A stretch of DNA of 7,272 nucleotides, taken from assembly GCA_030146875.1 (NCBI GenBank), contig JASLAX010000209.1, positions 1 through 7,272 on the forward strand. Direction: 5' to 3'. Position numbers and translations under genes: made by a program. How positions within the stretch are numbered: position 1 is the stretch's first letter; every line of letters begins with the position of its first letter. The notes beneath the pieces are model-generated. The model did no database searches and was not told the origin of the DNA. It worked only from the letters and a program-made list of their open reading frames with translations. This document shows, piece after piece, positions 1-5,749 of the stretch. This DNA is from Longimicrobiaceae bacterium (GTDB lineage: Bacteria; Gemmatimonadota; Gemmatimonadetes; Longimicrobiales; Longimicrobiaceae).

Positions 1-1559
1 AGGCGGGCGGCGTGGCGCTGGGCCTCGGCGCCCGCGGCGGGAAGGACCAGGACAGAGGGTGCCGCGGGGGCCGCGACGCCGGCCGGCGGCAGGAAGTCGA
101 CCCAGACCACGCGGCGCGGCAGGGTGTCGGGACGCGGCGCCGCCGAGTCGGCGGACGCGGTGTCCACCGGCGGGCTGCGCCCCGCGACCAGGCGGGGGCG
201 GAAGCCCGGCCAGGCGGCCACGACCAGACAGTCGATGGCGTTGGTGGCGGAATCGGCCGTGGCGGAGAGCGGACCGCGCAGGGCGATGGAGTCCGCCGCC
301 AGCCGCGGGAGCCCCGCCCAGGCGCTCGCCAGCTCCGCCGTCAGCACGCCCGCGGGCGCGCCGGGGGAGGTGACCAGCGCGCGCGACCGGCACGGGCGCA
401 GGAGGTCCGCCGGGGGGCGGCCGAGGGCCGCCGTCGCCGTCGCGATCCCGCCGCGCGCCGCCTCCGCCGCGCCCGGGCCGGGCAGGAGGAGCGCCGGCCG
501 GGGCTCGCCTTCCTTTCCCGCGTCGGAAGACACGGGGCGGAGGCCGGCGATGCGCTTGGCGGCGAAGACGCGGCGCACGGCCTCGTCCAGGCGCCCGCGG
601 GAGAGGCGCCCGGTCTCCACCGCGCGCACCACGTCGGCGATCACGCGCGCGGGGTCGTCCACGCCCAGCAGCAGGTCGGCCCCCGCCGCGAGGGCGCGGA
701 CGGCGCCGGCGTCGTCCACCTCCACCGCGACCGCGCCCGGGAAGCCGAGGTCGCGCTTCAGCGCGCCGCGCAGGAAGACGGCGGAGCGCGCGAGGGGCGT
801 GGAGTCGCCGGTCAGCGACGGGAGCACCGCGGGGGCGGGGACCAGCGCGGCCGCGTCCTCGGCGGCGCGGCGCAGGAAGTCGAGCTGCACCGCCTCCAGC
901 GCCGCCCGGTCCCACCGCAGCGCCCGCCCGCCGCTTCCGCCGAAGGCGCGGAAGGCGACGGCGACGCCGCCCTCGCGCAGGCCGGCCGCGTAGCGCAGCG
1001 TGCCCTCCTCCGCCTGGGCCGACCGCGGGTCCACCGGGCCCAGGGACGCCTCCGGACCGATGGGCGGGGCGGAGAGGATGGCCAGGGAGACGCCGAGCGC
1101 CCGCGCCTCCTTCGCGGCGGCCTCGCCGGCCTCCTCCGCCGCGTCGCCCGCCCCCGCGGCGCCCAGCCACGAGGCCAGCGGCATCTCCGTGGCGGCGGCC
1201 AGGCGCTCGCCCAGGCCGCGGTCCATCGGCGCGGCGACGAGCAGGGGAACGGCGGCGCCGGCACGCAGGGTGTCGAGCAGGGTGCGGAGCGCGCGCGCGT
1301 CCCCGCCTTCCAGCAGCAGCCCGCCGACCCCGTCCGCCCGCACCCAGCGGTGCAGGCGCACCGCCGCCGAGTCGCCCGCGGGCGCGCCCGCGGCGGACGC
1401 GGGGACGCCGGCCACCACGAGCTGGGCCGCCTTGCGGCGCAGCGAGAGGCGGTCCGCGCGGGCGTCGCTCCAGGGGGAGTCGTCCACGCGCGGACCGCAT
1501 CCCCCGGCCGCCAGGGCGGTGAGGAGCAGGAAGGGCAGCAGGTGCGGGCGAGGCGTCAC
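1..1559 (-). CDS. Glycoside hydrolase family 3 (NagZ-type) lipoprotein, probably catalytically degenerate; 3' end outside window
   Basis: GH3 enzymes of this type are beta-N-acetylhexosaminidases acting on peptidoglycan or chitin sugars. The frame is open for 519 codons from the GTG at 1559 and leaves the window. That start gives a lipoprotein signal: basic N-terminus, hydrophobic LLPFLLLTALAA, then Cys21. The TIM-barrel resembles family members: RRKAAQLVVAG (41-51), DGVGGLLLEGG (76-86), PLLVAAPMDRGLG (105-117), then EAGEAAAKEARALGV and GADLLLGVDDP (293-303) followed by AVETGRLSRGRLDEAVRRVFAAK. The usual K-H-F-P-G-H-G motif reads R-A-F-G-G-S-G (204-210), no Asp-Ser-His loop follows, and the position of the nucleophile Asp (usually V-T-D-A) is V-E-V with Glu280. 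A Pro/Ala-rich extension continues after residue 340 and resembles a weak GH3 C-terminal domain; about 40 residues may be missing. No clear Shine-Dalgarno precedes the GTG. Fold is confident; loss of activity is inferred. Confidence 0.85.
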   Translation of the reverse strand, partial: MTPRPHLLPFLLLTALAAGGCGPRVDDSPWSDARADRLSLRRKAAQLVVAGVPASAAGAPAGDSAAVRLHRWVRADGVGGLLLEGGDARALRTLLDTLRAGAAVPLLVAAPMDRGLGERLAAATEMPLASWLGAAGAGDAAEEAGEAAAKEARALGVSLAILSAPPIGPEASLGPVDPRSAQAEEGTLRYAAGLREGGVAVAFRAFGGSGGRALRWDRAALEAVQLDFLRRAAEDAAALVPAPAVLPSLTGDSTPLARSAVFLRGALKRDLGFPGAVAVEVDDAGAVRALAAGADLLLGVDDPARVIADVVRAVETGRLSRGRLDEAVRRVFAAKRIAGLRPVSSDAGKEGEPRPALLLPGPGAAEAARGGIATATAALGRPPADLLRPCRSRALVTSPGAPAGVLTAELASAWAGLPRLAADSIALRGPLSATADSATNAIDCLVVAAWPGFRPRLVAGRSPPVDTASADSAAPRPDTLPRRVVWVDFLPPAGVAAPAAPSVLVLPAAGAEAQRHAAR

Positions 1560-1690
1560 GGAGCGGCGGGCGGGCCGTCTGGAGGAGCGCGATGCCCCGG
1601 CGCGGGGGCGGGTTCCCCTCCGAGCAGGCAAGCCGCGAACCACGGCGGCGGCGGGCGGCTGGGACACGGGTGGTACGGAGGGTGGGACGC

Positions 1691-1710
1691 GGGCGCCGCG
1701 GGGCGCCGCG
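1691..1710. repeat. Tandem duplication of a 10-mer (GGGCGCCGCG x2)
   Basis: Two identical copies of GGGCGCCGCG sit head to tail. Each copy contains the palindrome GGCGCC. It may be replication slippage in GC-rich DNA or a doubled protein site; the sequence alone does not decide. Confidence 0.6.
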
Positions 1711-1726
1711 GTCGGCCCTCTCCGCG

Positions 1727-1786
1727 TGCCGGAAGTGCAGCGGCGGCGCCACCTTCCGGCAACCGCTCCGTGGCGCGGCTCTTGCC
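1727..1786 (+). promoter_or_regulatory. Two mutually exclusive hairpins in the leader of the diguanylate cyclase gene
   Basis: TGCCGGAAG (1727-1735) is perfectly complementary to CTTCCGGCA (1753-1761), giving a 9-bp stem with a 17-nt loop. GGCAA plus CCGC (1758-1766) can instead pair with GCGG (1775-1778) and TTGCC (1782-1786) around a CTC bulge. The two structures share 1758-1761, so they cannot form together. That is the layout of an attenuator or RNA switch, but no T-run follows, and such pairings also arise by chance in GC-rich DNA. As DNA, the 9-bp inverted repeat could equally be an operator. Confidence 0.3.
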
Positions 1787-1894
1787 GCCTGGGATGGCTT
1801 CCGCCGCCGTGGTCTTCCGCGCGCGGCGCATCCACGCGTCCCCTCCGAGGCCGGGCGCCCTCCGGCGCTCCCGCCTCGTCCTCGGATCCCTCGC

Positions 1895-3352
1895 ATGAGC
1901 CAACCCACCGGCACGGTCTTCGTCGCCGACGACAATCCCGCCATCCTGGGCGGCCTGGACCGGGCCCTCCGCGCCAGCGGCTACGCCGTCACCACCGCCG
2001 AGAGCGGCACCGCCATCCTCCGCCGGCTCGAGGAGGCCCCCGCCGCGCCCGACCTGCTGCTGCTGGACGTGATGATGCCCGGCATGACGGGGCTGGAGGT
2101 GCTGCACGCGCTCCGCCGCGACCCGCGCTGGGAAGAGGTGCCCGTGGTGCTGATCACCGCCAACAACGACGGCGCCCTGCCCGTCTCGGCGCTCCGCGAC
2201 GGGGCGGTGGACTTCCTGACCAAGCCGTTCCGCCTGGACGAGCTGCTGGCGCGCGTGGACGCCCACGTGCGGCGCCACCAGGAGCTGCGGCGCGCGCGCG
2301 AGCAGGCGCGGGTGCGGCTGCGGGCCATCGACCTGATCCGCGAGCTGAACCGCGTGGTCACGGCGGACGAGATGTTCCACCTGGTCACCACGCGCACCGC
2401 GGAGATCCTGGGCGTGGCGCGCTGCTACGTGCTGGTGGTGGAGGACGGGGAGTCGGTGGCGCGCGTGGCCGCTTCGTCCGAGCAGGGGGTGCCGGATGGG
2501 CTGATGGTGGAGCTGGCCGGCTACCCCGAGGTGCGCGCGGCGCTGGACACCGGCCGCGCCGTGGTGGTGAGCGACGTGGAGACGTCGCCGCTCTTCGACG
2601 GCGTGCGCGGCGAGTGGACGCGCGACGGCGGGGACCCGCCCATCCGCTCGGTGGTGGTGGTGCCGTTCCCCATCAGCGACACCATGACGGGGCTGTTCGT
2701 GGAGCGCGCGGCGGCCCACGAGCCCGTGCTGGGCGCCGAGGCGGAGGAGTTGGCGCAGCGGGTGGTGGAGGCGATCGTCCAGGCCTGCGACCGCGTGAAG
2801 GTGTTCGAGAACCTGATGGAGCAGCGGCGCCGGCTGCACGACCTGGCCCACACCGACGACCTCACGGGGTGCGCCACGCGCCGTTCGGTGATGATCACGC
2901 TGGAGCGCGAGCTGACGCTCGCCCGGCAGCGGGGGGAGCCGGTGGGGATCGTGATCCTGGACCTGGACCACTTCAAGGAGATCAACGACACCTGCGGCCA
3001 CCTGGCGGGCGACGCCGTGCTCCGCGCCCTGGGCGCCTGGCTCTGCTCCGACGGCGCCCTGCGCAGCGGCGACGGAGCGGGGCGCTTCGGCGGCGACGAG
3101 TTCCTGGTGGTGCTCCCCGGTGCCGGAGCGGGCGGGGCGCTGCGCTTCGCCGAGCGGGCGCGGGAGCACCTCTCGTCCGTGCCGTTCGTCTTCGGGGAGA
3201 TGAAGGTCGCGGCGTCGCTCAGCGCCGGCGTCGCCTGCTGGCCCGGGGTGGAGGCCGCCTCGGCGGAGGACCTGATCGCGTCCGCCGACGCGGCGTTGTA
3301 CCGGGCGAAGCAGGAGGGGCGCGACCGGATCTGCCTGGCGTCCGCGGCGTGA
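1895..3352 (+). CDS. Response regulator diguanylate cyclase (REC-GAF-GGDEF)
   Basis: This protein (485 aa) makes cyclic di-GMP from two GTP when its receiver domain is phosphorylated by a partner kinase. REC (about 6-125) has the acidic pair D12-D13, phosphoacceptor D58 in LLLLDVMMPGMTG, T88, and K110-P111. GAF (about 145-305) may bind a small ligand or dimerise; it is followed by a helical linker. GGDEF (about 315-480) has DDLTG, the metal and base-binding stretch DLDHFKEINDTCGH (356-369), and the signature GGDEF at 399-403. An RxxD inhibitory site, R390-S-G-D393, lies exactly five residues before it, so product feedback is expected. All key residues are intact. There is no HTH or EAL domain and no membrane segment, so it should be cytosolic. 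The ATG at 1895 places the first REC strand normally; no good Shine-Dalgarno precedes it. No histidine kinase lies in the window. Confidence 0.95.
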   Translation: MSQPTGTVFVADDNPAILGGLDRALRASGYAVTTAESGTAILRRLEEAPAAPDLLLLDVMMPGMTGLEVLHALRRDPRWEEVPVVLITANNDGALPVSALRDGAVDFLTKPFRLDELLARVDAHVRRHQELRRAREQARVRLRAIDLIRELNRVVTADEMFHLVTTRTAEILGVARCYVLVVEDGESVARVAASSEQGVPDGLMVELAGYPEVRAALDTGRAVVVSDVETSPLFDGVRGEWTRDGGDPPIRSVVVVPFPISDTMTGLFVERAAAHEPVLGAEAEELAQRVVEAIVQACDRVKVFENLMEQRRRLHDLAHTDDLTGCATRRSVMITLERELTLARQRGEPVGIVILDLDHFKEINDTCGHLAGDAVLRALGAWLCSDGALRSGDGAGRFGGDEFLVVLPGAGAGGALRFAERAREHLSSVPFVFGEMKVAASLSAGVACWPGVEAASAEDLIASADAALYRAKQEGRDRICLASAA

Positions 3353-3393
3353 TCTCGGACGACGCGTGCGGCCGTCTCGTTCCGACGCTCCCA

Positions 3394-3433
3394 TTTTTCA
3401 CGCGGAGACGCGGAGGACGCGGAGACGCGGAGG
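3394..3433 (+). repeat. Left 40-bp inverted-repeat arm, built of CGCGGAG(A/G) units
   Basis: After TTTTTCA the arm is four near-identical 8-9 bp units: CGCGGAGA, CGCGGAGGA, CGCGGAGA, CGCGGAGG. The match to the right arm (3664-3703) is perfect and ends abruptly at both sides. Confidence 0.9.
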
Positions 3434-3663
3434 TGCGGGGGGCGGGTGCCCTCCGCACTTCTCGCTTTTTGCCGAAGGGCCACCCTCGGAGGCGGGGTTG
3501 CCGCGGGGGACTTCCCGTGCGGCGGAGGATGGAAAAAGAAGGGAAGTTCAAAAAGAGTTCAGGGAGTTTTGGGAGTGCACCGAGGCTGGATCGTCGCACA
3601 AGCCAGACTCCCCCTCTTCATGTCAACTTCGGCACGAGACGGGAGGCAGCGAGGCGACGGAAC

Positions 3664-3703
3664 CCTCCGCGTCTCCGCGTCCTCCGCGTCTCCGCGTGAA
3701 AAA
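3664..3703 (-). repeat. Right 40-bp inverted-repeat arm
   Basis: Exact reverse complement of 3394-3433; on the plus strand it reads CCTCCGCGTCTCCGCG onward and ends in GTGAAAAA. Translations through it give the low-information Leu-Arg-Val-Ser-Ala-Ser string expected of such repeats, so open frames across it should not be called genes. Confidence 0.9.
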
Positions 3704-3804
3704 CCGTCGTCCGCGCTCCCACCGCGACTCACGGGGCGCGACAACGCGGGATGCCCGAAGCGGCGCGGATCCTGCTGCCGCAGAGGGCGCGCGCAGCCCT
3801 TACC

Positions 3805-3814
3805 GGAGAGGAGG
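3805..3814 (+). promoter_or_regulatory. Shine-Dalgarno fixing the PuuD-like start
   Basis: GGAGAGGAGG lies 8 nt before the GTG at 3823. It argues against the in-frame ATG at 3751, which would add 24 unconserved residues. Confidence 0.8.
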
Positions 3815-3822
3815 TCGACGAG

Positions 3823-4614
3823 GTGCGTCCCCTGATCGCCGTGACCACCACCCTGGGAGAGGGGTCCCACGGCCTGCCGGCGGTGAGGCTCAACGTGCAG
3901 TACGTCACCGCCGTGGAGGAGCCGGGCGCCACGGCGCTCCTCGTGTCCCCCGCGGCGGACCCGGCCTCCGTGGACCTGATCGTGGGGATGGCGCACGGCC
4001 TGCTCCTCACCGGCGGCGAGGACGTGGAGCCCTGGCGCTACGGACAGGACCCGCACCCGGCGCTGGGCAGCGTCAATCCGCCTCGCGACGCCACGGAGCT
4101 CGCCGCGCTCGCGGCCGCCATGCGGCGCGGGATTCCCGTCCTGGCCATCTGCCGGGGGATCCAGCTCCTGAACGTGGCGCTCGGCGGCACGCTGTACCAG
4201 GACCTTGCCGCGCAGCGTCCCGGCGGGCTGCTCCACGAGCAGGAGGCGCCCGTGCAGAAGCGCTGGCACCGCGCCAAGGTGCTGGACGGCAGCGGGCTGC
4301 ACGACATCTTCGGCGTGGAGGACCTCTGCATCAACTCCTTCCACCACCAGGCCATCGACCGCCTGGCGCCCGGGCTGGCCGCTACCGTGATCGCTGAGGA
4401 CGGGGTGGTGGAGGGGGTGGAGGGCACCGAGCACCCCTGGCTCTACGGCGTGCAGTGGCACCCGGAGCGCGGCGAGGCGGAGATGGAGGGCGACGACCGC
4501 GATCCCGACCGCCGCCTGCTGTGGGCGCTGGTGGACGCGGCGCGGAAGTTCGCGGAGGGGTCGGCCGAGGCCGAGGAGGGCGTGGTGCCGATCGAGCGGC
4601 GCGCGGCGCGCTGA
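3823..4614 (+). CDS. Gamma-glutamyl-gamma-aminobutyrate hydrolase family peptidase (C26, PuuD-like)
   Basis: Members of this class I glutamine-amidotransferase-like family cleave gamma-glutamyl amides; PuuD releases GABA in putrescine breakdown. The 263-aa product is the usual family length. From the GTG it opens with RPLIAVTTT, the first strand of the fold. LLLTGGEDVEP (60-70) is the family's substrate-side motif. The nucleophile is Cys110 in AICRGIQLLN, followed by GGTLYQD (121-127) and NSFHHQA (171-177). His213 and Glu215 in GVQWHPE complete the triad. No signal peptide or membrane segment is seen, so it should be cytosolic. The gene stands alone, with no other putrescine-pathway gene in the window, so the true substrate is open; some relatives act on other gamma-glutamyl compounds. 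It is followed by a likely terminator at 4659-4690. The C-terminal 25 residues are acidic and then basic, and look unconserved. Confidence 0.93.
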   Translation: MRPLIAVTTTLGEGSHGLPAVRLNVQYVTAVEEPGATALLVSPAADPASVDLIVGMAHGLLLTGGEDVEPWRYGQDPHPALGSVNPPRDATELAALAAAMRRGIPVLAICRGIQLLNVALGGTLYQDLAAQRPGGLLHEQEAPVQKRWHRAKVLDGSGLHDIFGVEDLCINSFHHQAIDRLAPGLAATVIAEDGVVEGVEGTEHPWLYGVQWHPERGEAEMEGDDRDPDRRLLWALVDAARKFAEGSAEAEEGVVPIERRAAR

Positions 4615-4640
4615 GGGACCGCGGATCGAGACCACGTCCC

Positions 4641-4656
4641 CCGTCCGGCGGGACGG
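4641..4656. other. Short perfect hairpin beside the terminator
   Basis: CCGTCC-GGCG-GGACGG forms a 6-bp stem with a tetraloop, 2 nt before the larger hairpin at 4659-4690. It may assist termination or mRNA 3'-end stability. Confidence 0.45.
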
Positions 4657-4658
4657 AG

Positions 4659-4690
4659 AGGGGGCGCCTCCCACCGGGAAGGCGCCCCCT
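4659..4690. terminator. Likely bidirectional intrinsic terminator between convergent genes
   Basis: GGGGGCGCCT (4660-4669) pairs perfectly with AGGCGCCCCC (4680-4689), an A-T pair extends the outside, and two G-C pairs close an ACCG loop after one mismatch. It sits 45 nt after the PuuD-like stop and 26 nt beyond the end of the minus-strand 71-aa gene, the right place for both. The U-tract is poor on both sides (TT then CGTCGTCC on the plus strand), so it may be a weak terminator or a barrier that needs Rho or 3'-processing. Confidence 0.6.
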
Positions 4691-4715
4691 TCGTCGTCCG
4701 CGGCCGGCGGAGCGG

Positions 4716-4931
4716 CTAGCGGAGGATCTCCAGCTCCTCCACCTCGTCCAGGCGGAAGTCGATGACCTCGCCGGTGTTCGGGTGGGTGGCGGAGAGGACC
4801 TCGGTGCCGATGTCGGTGCGCAGCGAGGTGGGCATCACCACGTACTCCGTGCCCCGGCGGTAGACGCGGACGCGGGTGCCCTCGTTGATCGCGCGCTCCA
4901 GCCGGTCCATCTGCTCGGGCGTCCAGTTCAC
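4716..4931 (-). CDS. Conserved-looking small protein of unknown function (71 aa)
   Basis: I do not recognise this family. The GTG at 4931 overlaps the stop of the upstream gene in the sequence GTGA, so the two are probably translationally coupled. It opens with the polar helix WTPEQMDRLERAINEG (3-18), then a beta-rich middle, RVRVYRRGTEYVV (20-32), and later TGEVIDFRLDEVEELEIL (53-70). The pattern suggests a short helix followed by a small beta barrel or sheet in which the sequence turns at T-G-E. There is no cysteine, signal peptide or membrane segment, so it should be cytosolic. The real reading frame stays open far upstream of the GTG, but that part is Arg-rich out-of-frame translation of the neighbour. 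Being coupled to a membrane protein may mean a related function; nothing in the sequence shows it. Confidence 0.75.
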   Translation of the reverse strand: MNWTPEQMDRLERAINEGTRVRVYRRGTEYVVMPTSLRTDIGTEVLSATHPNTGEVIDFRLDEVEELEILR

Positions 4932-5566
4932 GGCGCCGCCTTCGCCGCGGTGTCGGCGCCCCGTCCGCGGGCGCCGCCGATGCCCTCCGGGCGCACCGAG
5001 ACGTAGTAGCCCTTGATGAAGAGCGAGTCGACCCGCGCGAAGGTGCTGTCGGGCAGGTCGCCGAACTTCACGCCGGGCTTGGGCCGGGGAAGGTTCACGC
5101 CCAGCGAGTCCAGGATGGCGTCCAGCTCGGCGCGCGCGACCTTGGCCACGTAGCCGTCCAGCCGCACCGGGGCTCCCGCGTACAGGGAGCGCAGCGTGCC
5201 CGGGGGCGGCGCCGGCTCGAAGCGGACGAGGATGCGGCGCCCCCCGGTGGAGCGGATCCACACGGCCGAGCCGTACGTCTTCATGGTGCGCGCGGGGCTC
5301 TCCGCGAAGCCGGTGACGTGCACCATCCGCCCCAGCTCGCGGTCCTCCAGCGGGACGATGGCGTCGAAGCGCTCCGTGCGCAGGGGCAGCACCACGCCGC
5401 GCCCCTCGCCGAAGCCCGTCTCGGAGCCGCGCTGGAACCGCGGCTTCGCGGTCGCGTCGCCGAAGACGAAGGTGGAGCCCCAGGCCAGGAGCGCCGCCAC
5501 GCAGAGGATGCCCGTCCAGAGCCAGAGGCGCTGGCCGCGGCCACGAACCAGCCGGATGTCTGCCAT
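4928..5566 (-). CDS. Single-pass membrane-anchored protein of unknown function, possibly OB-fold-like
   Basis: The 212-aa product starts at the ATG at 5566 with a short basic stretch (RLVRGRGQR), then one membrane segment at about 14-35 (LWLWTGILCVAALLAWG), so the remainder is probably extracytoplasmic. Residues 75-145 alternate hydrophobic and polar residues (RMVHVTGFAES, SAVWIRSTGGRRILVRF, GAPVRLDGYVAKV). These read like strands of a small beta barrel of OB type; this is inference from pattern only. A helical stretch (ARAELDAILDSLGV) follows, and the C-terminus is Gly/Ala-rich. It has one cysteine, inside the membrane segment, and no haem-binding motif. The open frame continues upstream to beyond 6100, but that part is the antisense of the DsbA-like gene. 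No Shine-Dalgarno is evident. It shares an upstream region with the divergent dsbA-vkor unit. Confidence 0.8.
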   Translation of the reverse strand: MADIRLVRGRGQRLWLWTGILCVAALLAWGSTFVFGDATAKPRFQRGSETGFGEGRGVVLPLRTERFDAIVPLEDRELGRMVHVTGFAESPARTMKTYGSAVWIRSTGGRRILVRFEPAPPPGTLRSLYAGAPVRLDGYVAKVARAELDAILDSLGVNLPRPKPGVKFGDLPDSTFARVDSLFIKGYYVSVRPEGIGGARGRGADTAAKAAP

Positions 5567-5650
5567 CGTGTTGGGAATCAGGGGGTTCGGGTCGTCTGGC
5601 CGGAGGGGAGCAAGACTCGTTCCCCGCCCGGGGGCGGCGCGCCGCCGTCC

Positions 5651-5680
5651 TTGCCGCGTTCCCCGGGGCTCCGTTAAGAT
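5651..5680 (+). promoter_or_regulatory. Candidate sigma-70-type promoter of the dsbA-vkor unit
   Basis: TTGCCG (5651-5656) and TAAGAT (5675-5680) are 18 bp apart. TAAGAT lies in one of the few AT-rich spots of the region. Transcription would start near 5687, leaving a leader of about 60 nt before the GTG at 5750. Both boxes are imperfect. Confidence 0.45.
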
Positions 5681-5739
5681 GTGGCGTTCCGCGCAAGCGC
5701 GCCCGGGCGCGCTCCCGTCCCCACCGACGCACACGAACC

Positions 5740-5744
5740 GGAGG
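5740..5744 (+). promoter_or_regulatory. Shine-Dalgarno fixing the DsbA-like start
   Basis: GGAGG lies 5 nt before the GTG at 5750. It favours that start over the in-frame GTG at 5681, which overlaps the candidate promoter and adds residues with no family similarity. Confidence 0.8.
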
Positions 5745-5749
5745 TATCC

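Larger units (their letters stand above)
1560..1894. other. Divergent intergenic region between GH3 lipoprotein and diguanylate cyclase
   Basis: This 335-bp stretch lies between two divergent starts and must hold both promoters. Translations across it are Arg/Ala/Pro-rich and match no family I recognise, so I treat it as non-coding. I find no convincing -35/-10 pair or Shine-Dalgarno for either gene. It does hold a tandem 10-mer (1691-1710) and two overlapping hairpins (1727-1786), listed separately. Confidence 0.7.
3394..3703. mobile_element. 310-bp element with perfect 40-bp terminal inverted repeats (MITE-like or dispersed intergenic repeat)
   Basis: The left arm 3394-3433 and right arm 3664-3703 are perfect reverse complements over 40 bp. 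Each begins at its outer end with TTTTTCACGCGGAGACGCGG. The 230-bp interior encodes nothing recognisable and contains an A-rich tract (about 3530-3577) that stands out from the surrounding GC-rich sequence. Flanks 3372-3393 and 3704-3721 look like an imperfect direct repeat, each touching the outer end of an arm, as expected of a degraded target-site duplication. There is no transposase. It could be a non-autonomous mobile element, or two inverted copies of a dispersed intergenic repeat that happen to lie close together. Confidence 0.55.
3353..3822. other. Gene-free stretch holding an inverted-repeat element
   Basis: No plausible gene lies in these 470 bp between the diguanylate cyclase and the PuuD-like gene. 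Most of it is the element at 3394-3703. The remaining 3704-3822 should contain the promoter of the PuuD-like gene, but I cannot place -35/-10 boxes with confidence. Confidence 0.75.
5567..5749. other. Divergent intergenic region upstream of the dsbA-like unit
   Basis: These 183 bp separate the minus-strand membrane protein from the plus-strand oxidoreductase and should hold both promoters. A 14-bp perfect palindrome (GGCGGCGCGCCGCC) at 5633-5646 lies just upstream of the candidate -35 at 5651. It could be an operator, though such palindromes are cheap in GC-rich DNA. I find no clear promoter for the minus-strand gene. Confidence 0.55.

Noticed and set aside
1720..1800. SAM-type riboswitch, suggested by CGGCAACC followed by a hairpin
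   Set aside because: The GGGAC-GGCCC...TGA core and the GGTGCCAA segment are missing, and the downstream gene is not linked to methionine.
12..1898. Long plus-strand open frame (about 628 codons) opposite the GH3 gene
   Set aside because: Its translation is Arg/Gly/Ala-rich with no domain, and the minus strand over the same bases encodes a coherent GH3 lipoprotein.
1556..3394. 612-codon minus-strand open frame antisense to the diguanylate cyclase
   Set aside because: The translation is His/Arg/Gly-rich with no recognisable domain and is explained by third-position GC bias on the opposite strand.
1000..3699. 899-codon plus-strand open frame running through the diguanylate cyclase in another frame
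   Set aside because: It is a GC-rich out-of-frame shadow; the REC-GAF-GGDEF frame has all conserved motifs.
3394..3703. CRISPR array or integron-like repeat
   Set aside because: The units are 8-9 bp, contiguous and without spacers; there are only two arms, in inverted orientation, and no cas genes.
3751..3822. N-terminal extension of the PuuD-like protein from the ATG at 3751
   Set aside because: Family members begin at about RPLIAVTTT, and a strong Shine-Dalgarno precedes the GTG at 3823.
3446..3835. 129-codon open frame inside the inverted-repeat element
   Set aside because: It runs through the repeat arm and gives low-information sequence; it lacks a convincing start and family.
4928..5566. 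CcmE haem chaperone, from the single anchor plus possible OB-fold
   Set aside because: No haem-binding histidine motif is present and no cytochrome c maturation gene is nearby.
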